Below, piece after piece: positions 33,351 through 43,430 of a stretch of 64,000 nucleotides of DNA. Position 1 is the stretch's first letter; the number at the start of each line of letters is the position of its first letter. The DNA is from Muraenolepis orangiensis (lineage: Eukaryota > Chordata > Actinopteri > Gadiformes > Muraenolepididae), in contig JANIIK010000499.1 in NCBI GenBank assembly GCA_027704905.1, positions 62,001-126,000 of the forward strand. Reading direction: 5' to 3'. A model generated the notes under the pieces. That model was not told the DNA's origin and made no database searches. It saw nothing but the letters and a program-made list of their open reading frames with translations. The position numbers and the translations under genes are program-made.

Positions 33351-33700
33351 GTGTACCCGGGACATGTGGCACATAGTTAGGAGTCTATTTTTACGCTGTG
33401 GGTTTTTTGTATGACTCTGCTGCTATTGCTTTTGTCTTTGCTGCTACTGCTCTTATTGGTTTGATCTTTGTTGTGTATAGTATGTTCTTTTATTGAGTCA
33501 TTTTAGTATTTATTTTCGTCTAGTACGTTTTATGTCTGTTTATTTTCGGACCACAATGGAAATAAGCCCTCGGGCTTTATTGTGTTTTTATCCTCGGTGA
33601 TATTTTGTTGTCTTCTATGTATTTCTATGTACTGTATATGTTGTCTTCTATATTTTGGAAGTGCTTATGGTGCAATTTGGTTTGGCGGCTCAGAGTTCCC
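33351..33700 (+). repeat. Probable LINE 3' UTR
   Basis: Non-coding T-rich stretch with ggaaataagccctcgggctt followed by tattgtgtttttatcc, a pattern I associate with fish LINE 3' ends. No boundary or target duplication is evident. Confidence 0.35.
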
Positions 33701-33859
33701 CCTTTCAAAGAAAGCGTAAAACGTGTTCAGCTCGTGTGGTAGGGAGGGGTCGTTTGGTGACTCCCCCCTCAGACCTTGCCACATCACCTTCACCAATGTG
33801 ATGTTGAATGTAAACGGCCGCCATGAGAATAGCGGAGATTTCCCTCGGTATATAAAAGG

Positions 33860-34110
33860 GGCGACACTTGATTGCTAGTAATTCCAAACTAGATGAGCAG
33901 TGTTGTGAAAGAACCTGAACGGTTGTACACCAGTTGTGTACACCAGGCAGCATATGCCCACACCTTTGTTCTTCCCTGTAGACCTAAGTGTTCGGTCGGT
34001 CCGAAACAAAGAATCCTGGTGGTTGCAGGTCAGTTCATCTGACTTGTTTGCCAGAGACTGGCTGTTGGCAAGGAGAATGCTCGGTGGGCTGGTTCCCATC
34101 CCCTTCGGCG
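33860..34110 (-). mobile_element. L2-like LINE endonuclease fragment
   Basis: Minus-strand frame encodes PPSILLANSQSLANKSDELT, the N-terminal block of the apurinic-type endonuclease of fish L2-like LINEs. It has decayed and there is no continuous domain after about 33960. Confidence 0.55.
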
Positions 34111-34379
34111 TGTCCTAACCAGTAGGCCACTGCGAGCGCGTATGTTGGTCCCTGCCCCCCGCTCACCATTGTCCCTCTGGTCAGTTATTCACTATTTATA
34201 CACCTAGGTTGGGAGCGCACCCAATACAACAACAAGAGACTCACTGACGTTCCCTCTCACAACATAACCCCTCCCTGGCAAACCACTAGGGGTGTGACCT
34301 CCCATTCAAAGTACAGGTTTAGCAAGGCGGTGAGAGAACCTTAACAGTACTTTGAGAAACTCCAACACTAGGTCTCAGC

Positions 34380-34760
34380 CAATGATATTGTGTCTAGAGA
34401 GGGCTCAGGAACATCACAGACCACAATACCTCGCCCTGACCTCTGTGGTGATCAAGTCTTTTGAGCGCCTTGTGCTTACACACCTCAAATCATTCACAGA
34501 CCCTGGACCCCCTGCTGTTTGCCTACAGCGCAAGGTCTGGAGACGACGCTGTCAATGTTTTTCCACTTCATCCTACGGCACCTGGGCTCCGCAGGAACCT
34601 ATGCCAAGATCCTGTTTGTGGATTTAAGCGCTGCCTTCAACACCGACATCCCAGCCCTGCTACAGGACAGGCTCTCCCAACTGAGCGTGCCCGACTCCAC
34701 CTGAAGTTGGATCACAGACTTTCTGTCTGACAGAAGGCAGCGTGTAAGACTGGGAAAACC
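34380..34760 (+). mobile_element. L2-like LINE reverse transcriptase fragment
   Basis: Plus-strand blocks in changing frames: ALTSVVIKSFERLVLTHLKS, TLDPLLFAYSARSGDDAVN and AKILFVDLSAAFNTDIP, the RT fingers and palm of an L2-like LINE. At least two frameshifts are visible. The orientation is opposite to the endonuclease piece at 33.9-34.1 kb, so these are separate insertions or a 5' inversion. Confidence 0.7.
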
Positions 34761-35800
34761 CATTTAGACTCTTAGGGCTGTGTGCTTTCCGCTCTTCTGT
34801 TCTCCTTGTACACCAGGGGTCTGCAACCTTTTTGATATGAAGTGCCATTTTTAAATGTTCTTGTTAATCAGTGTGCCATATCAACATTCAAGTTAACATT
34901 AAGTTTAATTATGACACCACATCAATTTTTTTTTATCGCCAATGGCGATATATTATTATTATAATTTTTATTCCATGCATATAGGCAACCTACATAGCAA
35001 CATTTTTAATAACAAAAATGTCTCCCATAATCAGAACATTGAAATGATATAGGAGCACTATACAACAATTCTGCTATGCTTATGAACATATTCACGTCTA
35101 ATAAGAAAAAAAAGACCGGGGACAAAGAGCTCCATTAGGCAAAGCCATGTGTGCTACAAATCAGTCTACCAGTCAATGTGATCCCTGGCCCTGCTTTCCT
35201 TTACTGAGCTCCATTCTGAAGATCGTACTTTGTCACTTTCAGTTGCGCACAAGCTTCGGAGTGGTCAGTTGTCAAACGCCTGCGGGAGGAGCACGCTCTT
35301 CCTGTGTGAGAAGATCTGCTCACAGAGATATGTTGAGATATGTTGAGCCAAAGACCGTCAGAAAAGCCAAGGCAATTTTCCTGAGACGGCTGAACTTCTC
35401 CGGTAAAGATATCCAGCAGGTGAAGATGCAAGTGCCGTGATCACGTCCTGCTGTCGTTTCCGCAGCTCCGCAAACTTAGTCACCCACAGTGTCAAACTCT
35501 TCAGCGCAATCGGCTGCATTATCATGTCCTGTGTATCCCGCCAGTCAACCAATATTTGACGGGCCGCATTAATAAGCACAAAGGGTGTGTTTCGTGAGTG
35601 ATTTCGGACAGCCTTTGACTTTGTGCTCCTCCAAAGAAACTCAACTCCGTAGTGCTCCGTTTACAAGCCTTCGCAAAAAAATACAAATAAATCACGACAT
35701 GGTTTCAGTCGGCTCAACAAATGTACAATAACTCAAATACAACATGGTGGGCATAGCGTGCAAACAATAAGAAACCATACATATATGCAAACATACATAA
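34761..35800. other. Intronic, mostly unassigned
   Basis: Near 34814 there is caggggtctgcaaccttttt, which resembles the terminus of a Charlie-like hAT MITE, but no matching right end or target duplication was found. A minus-strand frame at 35579-35358 (ILVDWRDTQDMIMQPIALKS) has no domain I recognise and no splice support. Confidence 0.4.
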
Positions 35801-36028
35801 AAACATATTCCCCTCTCAATGATCATACTTAAGGTCACATTCATATAGGAAACAAACATGTAGAGGTCCCTCCCTCACCTGGAGAAGGCCGGGGGCACTG
35901 TGAGGATCACGTTCTGCTGCTCGGATCAAGAGCAACATTATCTACGTTTATCTCAACCAATTCTTAATCTTCTAATAGTATATCCATATCAGACATACAT
36001 TTTCATTACATATATCCTTATCTCTTTA

Positions 36029-37371
36029 TCAGACACATGCATTTTCATTTATGTTCACACCTTTAATATACAGTACATTAGGGAATGTCAATATTTTTAC
36101 CAAGATTTTGAAACAACCTTTACTATTCTCCTGTGTATCATGTCTGGGAAGAGAGTTCCATTCCTGCATACCTCGGAACATGACAGTTCGCTTCATTGCA
36201 TTCAACCTCACTACACTTTGGAAGTGTAAAACCTCGTGCAGAAGCACGTCTGGTGGAATAGTCGTGTCTGTCAAGACTTAGGGATCAATTATTATACAGA
36301 ATTGAGGGGGTCTTTGTAACAATTCTCCTAGTAAATACAAGGAGTGAATAGAGTAACCTATTTTTGACAAGTAACCAAGTTAAACAATTGTGCATCGCTG
36401 CAACATTAGTTCTGTACTCACGAAGCGCTATACGTGCTGCTTTGTTTTGTACCATTTGTAATTTTTTCAGTTTATTTGTCGTTACATTAGACCATACTAC
36501 AGGACAATAGTCAAGATTCGACAAAATTAGAGCTTGAATCACCTGTTTGATAGTATTTAGTGGTAACAAATGAGCACATCTTTTAACAACAGAAATACCT
36601 CTTCCCATTTTCACCACTAGTTTATTTATGTGTTGTGACCATGACAATTTACTGTCTGTTACTCCTAGGAGTTTAGTCTCCTGGACTTGATCAATTACCA
36701 CATCACTTATTAAAAGTTTCAAGACTGGGTTCGTACTGAGCGCATAGTTTGAACCGAAAATTATGCTATTTGTCTTTGTTTAAAACTACTTTATTATTTT
36801 TTATCCATTCAACCACTGATTGCAACTCTGAATTTAGGACAGCATTTAATTCATCGGCTGTAGAGGCTGACGTGTAAATCGTTGAATCGTCCGCATACAT
36901 TGAAATATAGGACTTATTTAGGACAAGAGGCATGTAATTTGTAAAAATAGTATAGAGCAAAGGCCCAAGGCAACTTCCTTGGGGCACACCGCACCTCACT
37001 GTTTTCACTTCTGAGTAACTGCCATTAAAAAAAACTGTTTCCGGTTTGCTAAATAAGTTTGAATCAAAGATAATGCAGATAGGGAGAAATCGTATCATTC
37101 AAGTTTTTTAAGTAATAATTTGTGATCGATGATATCAAATGCTGCCGTAAAATCAAGCAAGACAGCGCCAACCATCTTTTTATTTATCTCACTCAGCCAA
37201 TCATCCGTCATTTGGGTTAAAGCAGTCGCTGTTGAATGTCCTTCACGGTATGCATGTTGAAAATCAGTGGTTAATGTGTTCAAAGAAAAATAGCATTTAA
37301 TCTGTTCACTTACTATTCTTTCTATCAGCTTACTTAAAACTGGCAGTAACCTTATGGGACGACTATTTAAA
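36029..37371 (-). mobile_element. LINE with reverse transcriptase, 5'-truncated
   Basis: RT blocks in order on the minus strand: FQHAYREGHSTATALTQMTD, VGAVLLDFTAAFDIIDHKLL, CGVPQGSCLGPLLYTIFTNY, SMYADDSTIYTSAST (the catalytic YADD), TKLLGVTDSKLSWSQHINKL, and VIQALILSNLDYCPVVWSN. The C terminus reads RGMQEWNSLPRHD (about 36180). Three frame segments are separated by stops or shifts. The 5' end is truncated at 37371 exactly where NuMA-like sequence begins. The protein resembles a common fish non-LTR family whose clade I cannot fix from memory. Confidence 0.78.
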
Positions 37372-38520
37372 GGTGGTCGTGAGGAGGCGGTACACTTGGA
37401 CCGGCGGGGGCTGAGAGCAGCCGGCTGGAGGAGAGCTGGGTGCGGCTCCGACGGTGCTCGTCGGCCCCACCATGTGGGACAGGCGGTGGGAGGAGAGGGA
37501 GCCCTGTCATCTTCCGTGATGATAAACTCTGCTCTGACGTTCCGCTCTGAGCAGCCGATCGCTCTCGGAGGCCGCCTTGTCGGCCGGCGTGCCGAACAGC
37601 TCCACGGAGACGGGCCTGGCCGCCGGGCTGTTGGAGCGGTTGGGCTGGGATCGGGCCGACGTCAGGCTGTAGAAGACGTTGATGCGGTCGCCAGGCAGTC
37701 CGTGTCCGGGGGTTTTCTGGGTGTTCCTGCGCCGTTTGACCGAGGGGGGATTCTTCATGGTGGAATCAGCCATGGACTTGTTGGACGTGTTGTCCACACG
37801 CCGCTTTGTGTCGACACTGGGGTGGGAGCTGTTTGTCTGTGCCTTGGCCATGGGAGTGAAATACAGGCTCTCCAGAGAGTCAGTGCCCAACCCACGGCGC
37901 TTGCGGGCCAGCCGCTCCGAGCGACCGTCAAGCGGAGTGCTGGACTCCCCCGGGGCAGATGGTCTCCCTGTGGTGTTCAAAGAGTCCTCCAGAGGGTTGT
38001 CTTCCAGGCTGTTGTGTTGCTCCTCCTCACTAGTCAGAATCTTCCCCTTTTTACCATTATGCTCCCGCAGTTGACCGTCGGCCAAAACCAGCTCAGGAGA
38101 AAGCGGGTACTGTGGTCGTGAGGAGGCGGTACACTTGGACTGGCGGGGCTGGAGGAGAGCTGGGTGCAGCCGGCTGGAGGCGGCTCCGACGGTGCTCGTC
38201 GGCCCCGACGGTGCTCGTCGGCCCCACCATGTGGGACTGGCGGTGGGAGGAGAGGGAGTCCTGCAGTTGGTCAGACCTCACGGAGGCCCTGCAGATGGTC
38301 GGGCCTCACGGAGGCCCTGCAGATGGTCGGGCCTCACGGAGGCCGTGCAGATGGTGTCGCCGGTGCGCATGTCGTCTTCCGTGATGATAAACTCTAGTCT
38401 GACGTTCGTCCTGGACTCCACAGGGTAGCTGCTCTTGAGGTGGGGAAGGCAGGCCTTGTTCCTGGCCTGGAGGTCAGCGTTCCTCATCCAATATGGCGCA
38501 TTGTCTGACTCATTCTCCGC
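37372..38520 (-). pseudogene. numa1: NuMA-like tandem unit, distal part
   Basis: Minus strand from 38520: ENESDNAPYWMRNADLQARN, CLPHLKSSYPVESR, FIITEDDMRTGDTI, then a 28-bp tandem repeat, SHMVGPTSTVGA and YRLLTTTVPAFS. The sequence then runs without a break into PELVLADGQLREHNGKKGK, ILTSEEEQHNSLEDNPLED, GTDSLESLYFTPMAKAQTNS and FGTPADKAASESDRLL, and finally jumps to a second partial EFIITEDDR segment ending about 37372. The order B, A, B shows a tandem or permuted arrangement of the unit. Frames are disturbed by the 28-bp repeats and by small indels. The upstream part of this array is at 42930-43430, beyond the Gypsy element. Confidence 0.75.
38270..38353. repeat. 28-bp tandem repeat within NuMA-like unit
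   Basis: Three copies of gtcgggcctcacggaggccc plus tgcagatg (28 bp; the first copy reads gtcagacc). The corresponding place in the 33.15-kb copy has one unit. As 28 is not a multiple of three, the expansion shifts the reading frame. Confidence 0.85.
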
Positions 38521-38704
38521 TGTCATATGTGTTTACACTCTGTCCCTTTAAGCAACAGGTTTTGCTTCCGGCTACGTCACCATATAAGCGGCACCTGCGA
38601 CATGCCGGCCGGTGTTGAACAAAGCACGAGTGTAATTGTTTGTATGAAGTTGCGATACAAATAAAGACCGCAAGCAGGAACCTCTGTGTGATCATTTCAC
38701 TACA
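38521..38704 (+). repeat. Left LTR of Ty3/Gypsy element
   Basis: 184 bp from tgtcatatgtgtttacactc to catttcactaca. Contains a TATA-like catataag and a polyadenylation signal (aataaag) near 38660. Confidence 0.92.
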
Positions 38705-38743
38705 TGGTGTTAGAAGTGGCCAGTGAGTCACCACGCTGGAGGA

Positions 38744-39540
38744 ATGGCGAAGTTTAACCCCCCATTAAGTTTTTCTTTTGACAAACCTACGGAATGGCCG
38801 GAGTGGAAGCAACGTTTTCAATGCTATAGGACTGCGACCAAACTGGATAAAGAAGGTGGACAGGTGCAGATGAGCTGTCTAGTTTATGCCATGGGCAGCG
38901 AAGCGGAAAACATTTTCAAGTCTTTTAAGTTTGAAGACGATGAGAATGACTTTACTACCGTTGTGGGAAACTTTGACTATTTTTTCCCACAGCGGAACGT
39001 TCTCCACGAAAGGGCGTGTTTCTACCAACGTGTCCAGCGGCCGGGGGAGAAGGCAGAAGGTTTCATCAGAGCCTTATATGATTTATCTGAGCACTGAGTT
39101 TGGGAAATGTCGAGAGGAGAACATCCGCGATCGCATCGTTGTCGGGATGTTGGATAAAGAGCTCTCACGCAAACTACAGCTGATGGCAGATCTTTCGCTG
39201 GTGGTGACGATACAGACCATCAGACAATCTGAGGAGGTCACGGCAAGTGAACATGCAGGGAGATACTGCCGGATCCGTCCAAGAAGTACAATATAAAAAT
39301 AAATCTAAGAACTGGAAACAAGGTGATAAGTCAAAAGATAATAAATGGGGAGGACATGCAAGGAAATGTGGCAAATGTGGGAAAGCACGGCATGACAAAG
39401 AAGAAAGGTGCCCTGCAGGGAAAGCGACATGCCATAAATGTCATAAAATCGGACATTGGGCGCAGTGGCTGGTCAGTGGAAGAGGTTACCAAGCCAGAGG
39501 AAGCTAGGCAGCAGACCTTATTTTTTAGGTTCAGTTAGCA
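38744..39540 (+). pseudogene. Gypsy gag with zinc knuckle, frameshifted
   Basis: Starts MAKFNPPLSFSFDKPTEWPE at 38744. The gag region includes WKQRFQCYRTATKLDKEGG and FFPQRNVLHERACFYQRVQR. A frame change near 39095 leads into TEFGKCREENIRDRIVVGML. Another near 39290 leads to the CCHC-type region CGKCGKARHDKEERCPAGKA and CHKCHKIGHWAQ, which would bind RNA. The family forms the particle and packages element RNA. Confidence 0.82.
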
Positions 39541-42296
39541 GTGCTAGTGAGATGAAGAAACAGTGGACTGTGCAGCTACATATGGATTCTACACCAGTGC
39601 AATTCAAGATAGACACTGGAGCTGATGTCAACATAATAGTTGAGGACACGTTTCTCACTCCAAAAAGAGCACTGCAACCGACGGACATTCCACTGGACAG
39701 CCCGGGGGGCGAGCTACTGTGTCTTGGCCGCTTCAACGTTACGGCCAGCTATAAGGGGAAGAGGTACCCAATCACAGCCTATGTAATCCGGGGACACAGG
39801 GTCAACAATCTGCTCAGCCGGTCCCCGTCAGTTAGGATGAACCTGGTGAGGAGAGTAGATGAGGTAAAGCAACCACACTACGGCAGCGACCACCTGCAGG
39901 CCTACGGGGAGCATGGCACGCTGCAAACCGAACCAGTAAAAATACGGTTGAAAGAGGGGGTCCAACCCTCCGCCATACACACTGCATGTCGAGTGCCTTT
40001 TCCCATGCTACAGAAGGTAAAAGAGGAACGGCAAAGAATGGTGAACAATGGTATCATCGAGCAGGTCACACAGCCTACAGACTGGTGTGCACCCATCGTA
40101 CCGGTCCTGAAAAAGAACACAGGCAAGGTAAGAATCTGTGTCGACCTCAAAAGGCTTAATGAATCTGTCAAAAGAGAGCATTACATCCTACCTACCTGTG
40201 ATGAAATAACGGCCAAGTTAAGTGGTGCAACAGTGTTTTCGTCCCTCGACGCTGCAAGTGGATTCTGGCAAATTCCGCTGCACCCAGACAGTTGCAAACT
40301 GACCACGTTCATAAACCCGTTTGGACGATACTGCTTCAAACGGCTGCCTTTTGGGATTTCCAGCGCGCTGGAGATCTTTCAGCGGAAGATGCTGGAGACT
40401 CTGCAGGGGCTGGAAGGCACGGACGTCTTCATGGACGACATCCTGGTCGACATCCTGGTCCAAGGGGCCTCGATGGAGGAACATGACGCCCGGCTGGAAA
40501 AGGTACTGCAGCGCATGGAATCAGCTGGCTTGAAGCTCAACAAGGAGAAGTGCTCCCTCAGACAGAGCCAGCTGTGCTTTTTGGGCCATCTCATTGACCT
40601 GTCAGGGGTGAGACCTGATCCCGAAAAGGTGGAGGCGATTCGACAACTAGCGCCACCTGGAAACGCACAGGAGCTAAAACGAGTGCTGGGGATGGTAAAC
40701 TACCTGGCGAGGTACGTTCCCGGCCTATCTTCAATAAGTCTACCACTGTACGAGCTCCTAAAGAGTAGGAATACGTGGAACTGGGATCACTCACAGCAGT
40801 CTGCTTTTGAGAATAATAAAGGGATGCTGATGACCGCTCCAGTCCTAGCCTTCTATGACGTCACCAAGCCCACAGCTGTGTCTGCTGACGCCAGTAGTTA
40901 CGGACTGGGAGGCGTGCTCCTCCAGCTCCACGGAGAGAAGTGGCAGCCTGTCGCATACTGCTCCAGACGTCTCTCTGAAGCCGAGACACGTTATGCCCAG
41001 ATAGAGGAGTGTCTGGCGGGGATGTGGGCCTGTGAGAAATTTGACAAGTATCTGTGCGGCTTGGATCAGTTCAAGCTCGAGACCGATCATAAACCATAGG
41101 TGCCGCTTGTCAACAACAGGAGCCTGGACAGCGTTCCCGTGAGATGCCAGCGCCTTCTGATGAGACTCATGAGGTACAAGCCTGTGGCGGAATATGTGCC
41201 TGGGAAAGCACTCGTCGTTGCTGATGCCCTGTCCCGGAGTCCACGGACCCACACAAGGGAGGAGAAGGAGACACACGACGAGGTGGCATGCTACGTGGCC
41301 GCAGTGATACAGGGCATCCCAGCATCACCAACGAGAATGGACAACATCCGAAGAGAAACCGCAGCTGACAGCGAGCTACAGTCAGTCGTCAACCTCATAA
41401 GAAGAGGATGGCCTGAACATAGGGCAAGCGTTCCATTAAATGCCAGGGAGTACATTTCGGTGAAACATGAACTGTCGGAGGCTGATGGCTTAGTCATATG
41501 GGGAAATCTGATTGTTGTTCCAAGGGCATTGAGAGAGGAGATTCTCCAGAGGATACATGACGGACACCAAGGGCTCACAAAGTGCAGAGACAGAGCCAGC
41601 TCATCAGTTTGGTGGCCAGGGCTCTCAACAGAACTAAGGAACACTGTGATGTTGTGCCAGTCTTGTCAGGAACAGAAGCGGTCCCAGCAAAAGGAGCCGC
41701 TCATCTCCACGCCACTGCCTGATCGGCCTTGGGAAAGGATTGCCCTGGACCTCTGTGAACCCAAAAAGCTAAACTACCTAGTGATCTCGGATTACTATTC
41801 CCGGTTCCTGGAGATACTACACCTGCCGTCCACAACCACCACTTCGGTTATTCAACGAATGAAAGCAACCTTTGCTAGGTTTGGAATCCCGGATGAGGTG
41901 GTGAGCGACAACGGACCTCAATTCGCTAGTGGAGAATTCAAGGAGCTGGCAAGACTGTTAGACTTCAGACACCTCACGTCAAGTCCCCACCATCCTTAGG
42001 GGAACGGTCATGCGGAGCGAGTGGTACAAACCGCAAAGAGAATCCTCCAGCAGGACGACCCACTAAGGGCTCTCATGTGCTACAGAGCCACTCCATGTAT
42101 CACTACAGGGGTCAGTCCAGCAGAGCTACTGATGGGGAGGAAAATCAGAACGACACTCCCTACACTGGTGAGGAATCTTCGACCCAAGTGGCCCAACAGG
42201 AAGACTGTAAAGCAAAAGGATGCTGACAAGAAGGCCAAACAAGCCTTCTACTACAACCGCCACCATGGGGCCAGGCCTTTACCGCCTCTACAGTGA
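39456..42296 (+). pseudogene. Gypsy pol, interrupted by two TAG codons
   Basis: The frame from 39456 holds a protease with FKIDTGADVNIIVEDTF (DTGA active site, about 39606), then RT with KVRICVDLKRLNESVK, VFSSLDAASGFWQIPLH and TDVFMDDILV (catalytic FMDD at 40428-40439). RNase H follows (VSADASSYGLGGVLLQLHG). A TAG at 41097-41099 interrupts the RNase H tail. The integrase frame then has a zinc-binding HDGHQGLTKCRDRA and CQSCQEQKR, and core WERIALDLCE and VVSDNGPQFASGEF. A second TAG at 41997-41999 precedes GNGHAERVVQTAKR, which contains the catalytic Glu. A 12-bp direct duplication (gacatcctggtc twice, 40437-40460) adds four residues just after FMDD. Confidence 0.88.
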
Positions 42297-42744
42297 GGAG
42301 ACATGGTCCACACCAAGCTGGATCAGGAAAAGCCTTGGACGACACCAGCGGTGGTTTTGAAGGACGAGTGTATCACCCCAAGGTCATACCTCATCAACAC
42401 ACAGGGAGGAGCGTTGCTGCGGCGGAACCGTCGCCATCTCCGGACGGTACCAATGCCTCGTCCTGCCCAAACCGACTCACCTGCAGCCGCTGGGAGTACT
42501 GGGGTGGTTCCCCAGTCTACCAGTCCAGTGACTGGTTGTCTGAGTCCAGGTGGGGTCGCAAAACCTGAACAAATACCGGGACTGGTTCAGACCAGGTCTG
42601 GACGTGTCATTAAGCCAGTTGTCAGACTTATTGAGATAATATAATTTAAGTTAAAGGTAAGGCCAAAATAAACATTATTTGTTGCAGTTATTGACTGTTT
42701 ACGTGCTACTGGTTTTGTTTTGAAAACGTTAAAAAAAAGGGAGA

Positions 42745-42929
42745 TGTCATATGTGTTTACACTCTGTCCCTTTAAGCAACAGGTTTTGCTTCCGGCTACG
42801 TCACCATATAAAGCGGCACCTGCGACAAGCCGGCCGGTGTTGAACAAAGCACGAGTGTAGTTGTTTGTATGATGTTGCGATACAAATAAAGACCGCAAGC
42901 AGAAACCTCTGTGTGATCATTTCACTACA
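42745..42929 (+). repeat. Right LTR of Ty3/Gypsy element
   Basis: 185 bp, about 97-98 percent identical to the left LTR by eye. The only length difference is one A (tataaagc against tataagc). Confidence 0.92.
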
Positions 42930-43430
42930 CCACACAGACTGTACTGCGCGACGGGGCCATGCTGTCGGTGGTGCTCAGTCTGTAGCCGGGCAGACTGAGC
43001 AGCCGATCGCTCTCGGAGGCCGCCTTGTCGGCCGGCGTGCCGAACAGCTCCACGGAGACGGGCCTGGCCGCCGGGCTGTTGGAGCGGTTGGGCTGGGATC
43101 GGGCCGACGTCAGGCTGTAGAAGACGTTGATGCGGTCGCCAGGCAGTCCGTGTCCGGGGGTTTTCTTGCTCAAGGTGATGTTGATATCCTGGGTGTTCCT
43201 GCGCAGTTTGACCGAGGAAGGGGGATTCTTCATGGTGGAATCAGCCATGGACTTGTTGTCCACACGCCACTTTGTGTCGACACTAGGGTGGGAGCTGTTT
43301 GTCTGTGCCTTGGCCATGGGAGTCAAATACAGGCTCTCCAGAGAGTCAGTGCCCAACCCACGGTGCTTGCGGGCCAGCCGCTCTGAGCTACCGTCAAGCG
43401 GAGTGCTGGACTCCACCGGGGCAGACTACC
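42930..43430 (-). pseudogene. numa1: NuMA-like tandem unit, proximal part
   Basis: The minus strand reads APVESSTPLDGSSERLARKH, GLGTDSLESLYLTPMAKAQT, RRNTQDINITLSKKTPGHGL, RINVFYSLTSARSQPNRS, LLSLPGYRLSTTDSMAPSRS and TVCV. It then meets the Gypsy right LTR. It is collinear with 38520-38115 on the other side of the element. Unlike the other two copies it retains the segment DINITLSK (about 27 bp), which corresponds to INITMTKK in NuMA. The boundary at 43430 is followed by LINE-like sequence. Confidence 0.75.

Larger units (their letters stand above)
38521..42929 (+). mobile_element. Ty3/Gypsy LTR retrotransposon
   Basis: The element is 4409 bp with short LTRs 38521-38704 and 42745-42929 (TG to CA). 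A TGG-type primer binding site starts directly after the left LTR at 38705, and a purine tract (aaaaaaaagggaga) precedes the right LTR. Coding order is gag with zinc knuckle, protease, RT, RNase H, integrase, which is the Ty3/Gypsy order. There is no env-like gene. Two in-frame TAG codons and gag frameshifts make it inactive. The LTRs differ at about four positions and one indel. It split the NuMA-like array. I find no clear target duplication at the ends. Confidence 0.92.

Noticed and set aside
32583..33380. Treating the 265-codon NuMA-like frame as a working gene
   Set aside because: It has no start context, no promoter and no 5' part of the protein. It lies in an intron of fbxw7 with a LINE inside the unit and ends within repeat-like DNA.
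34814..34900. Possible hAT MITE starting caggggtctgcaacc
   Set aside because: Only one terminus was found, with no inverted partner and no target duplication within the next kilobases.
35358..35579. Minus-strand frame with ILVDWRDTQDMIMQPIALKS
   Set aside because: Reads like natural protein but has no domain I recognise, no clear splice sites and no partner frame. Left unassigned.
37354..38121. 255-codon plus-strand frame over the NuMA-like unit
   Set aside because: It is the antisense of the real minus-strand similarity. High GC and a biased third position keep the opposite strand open.
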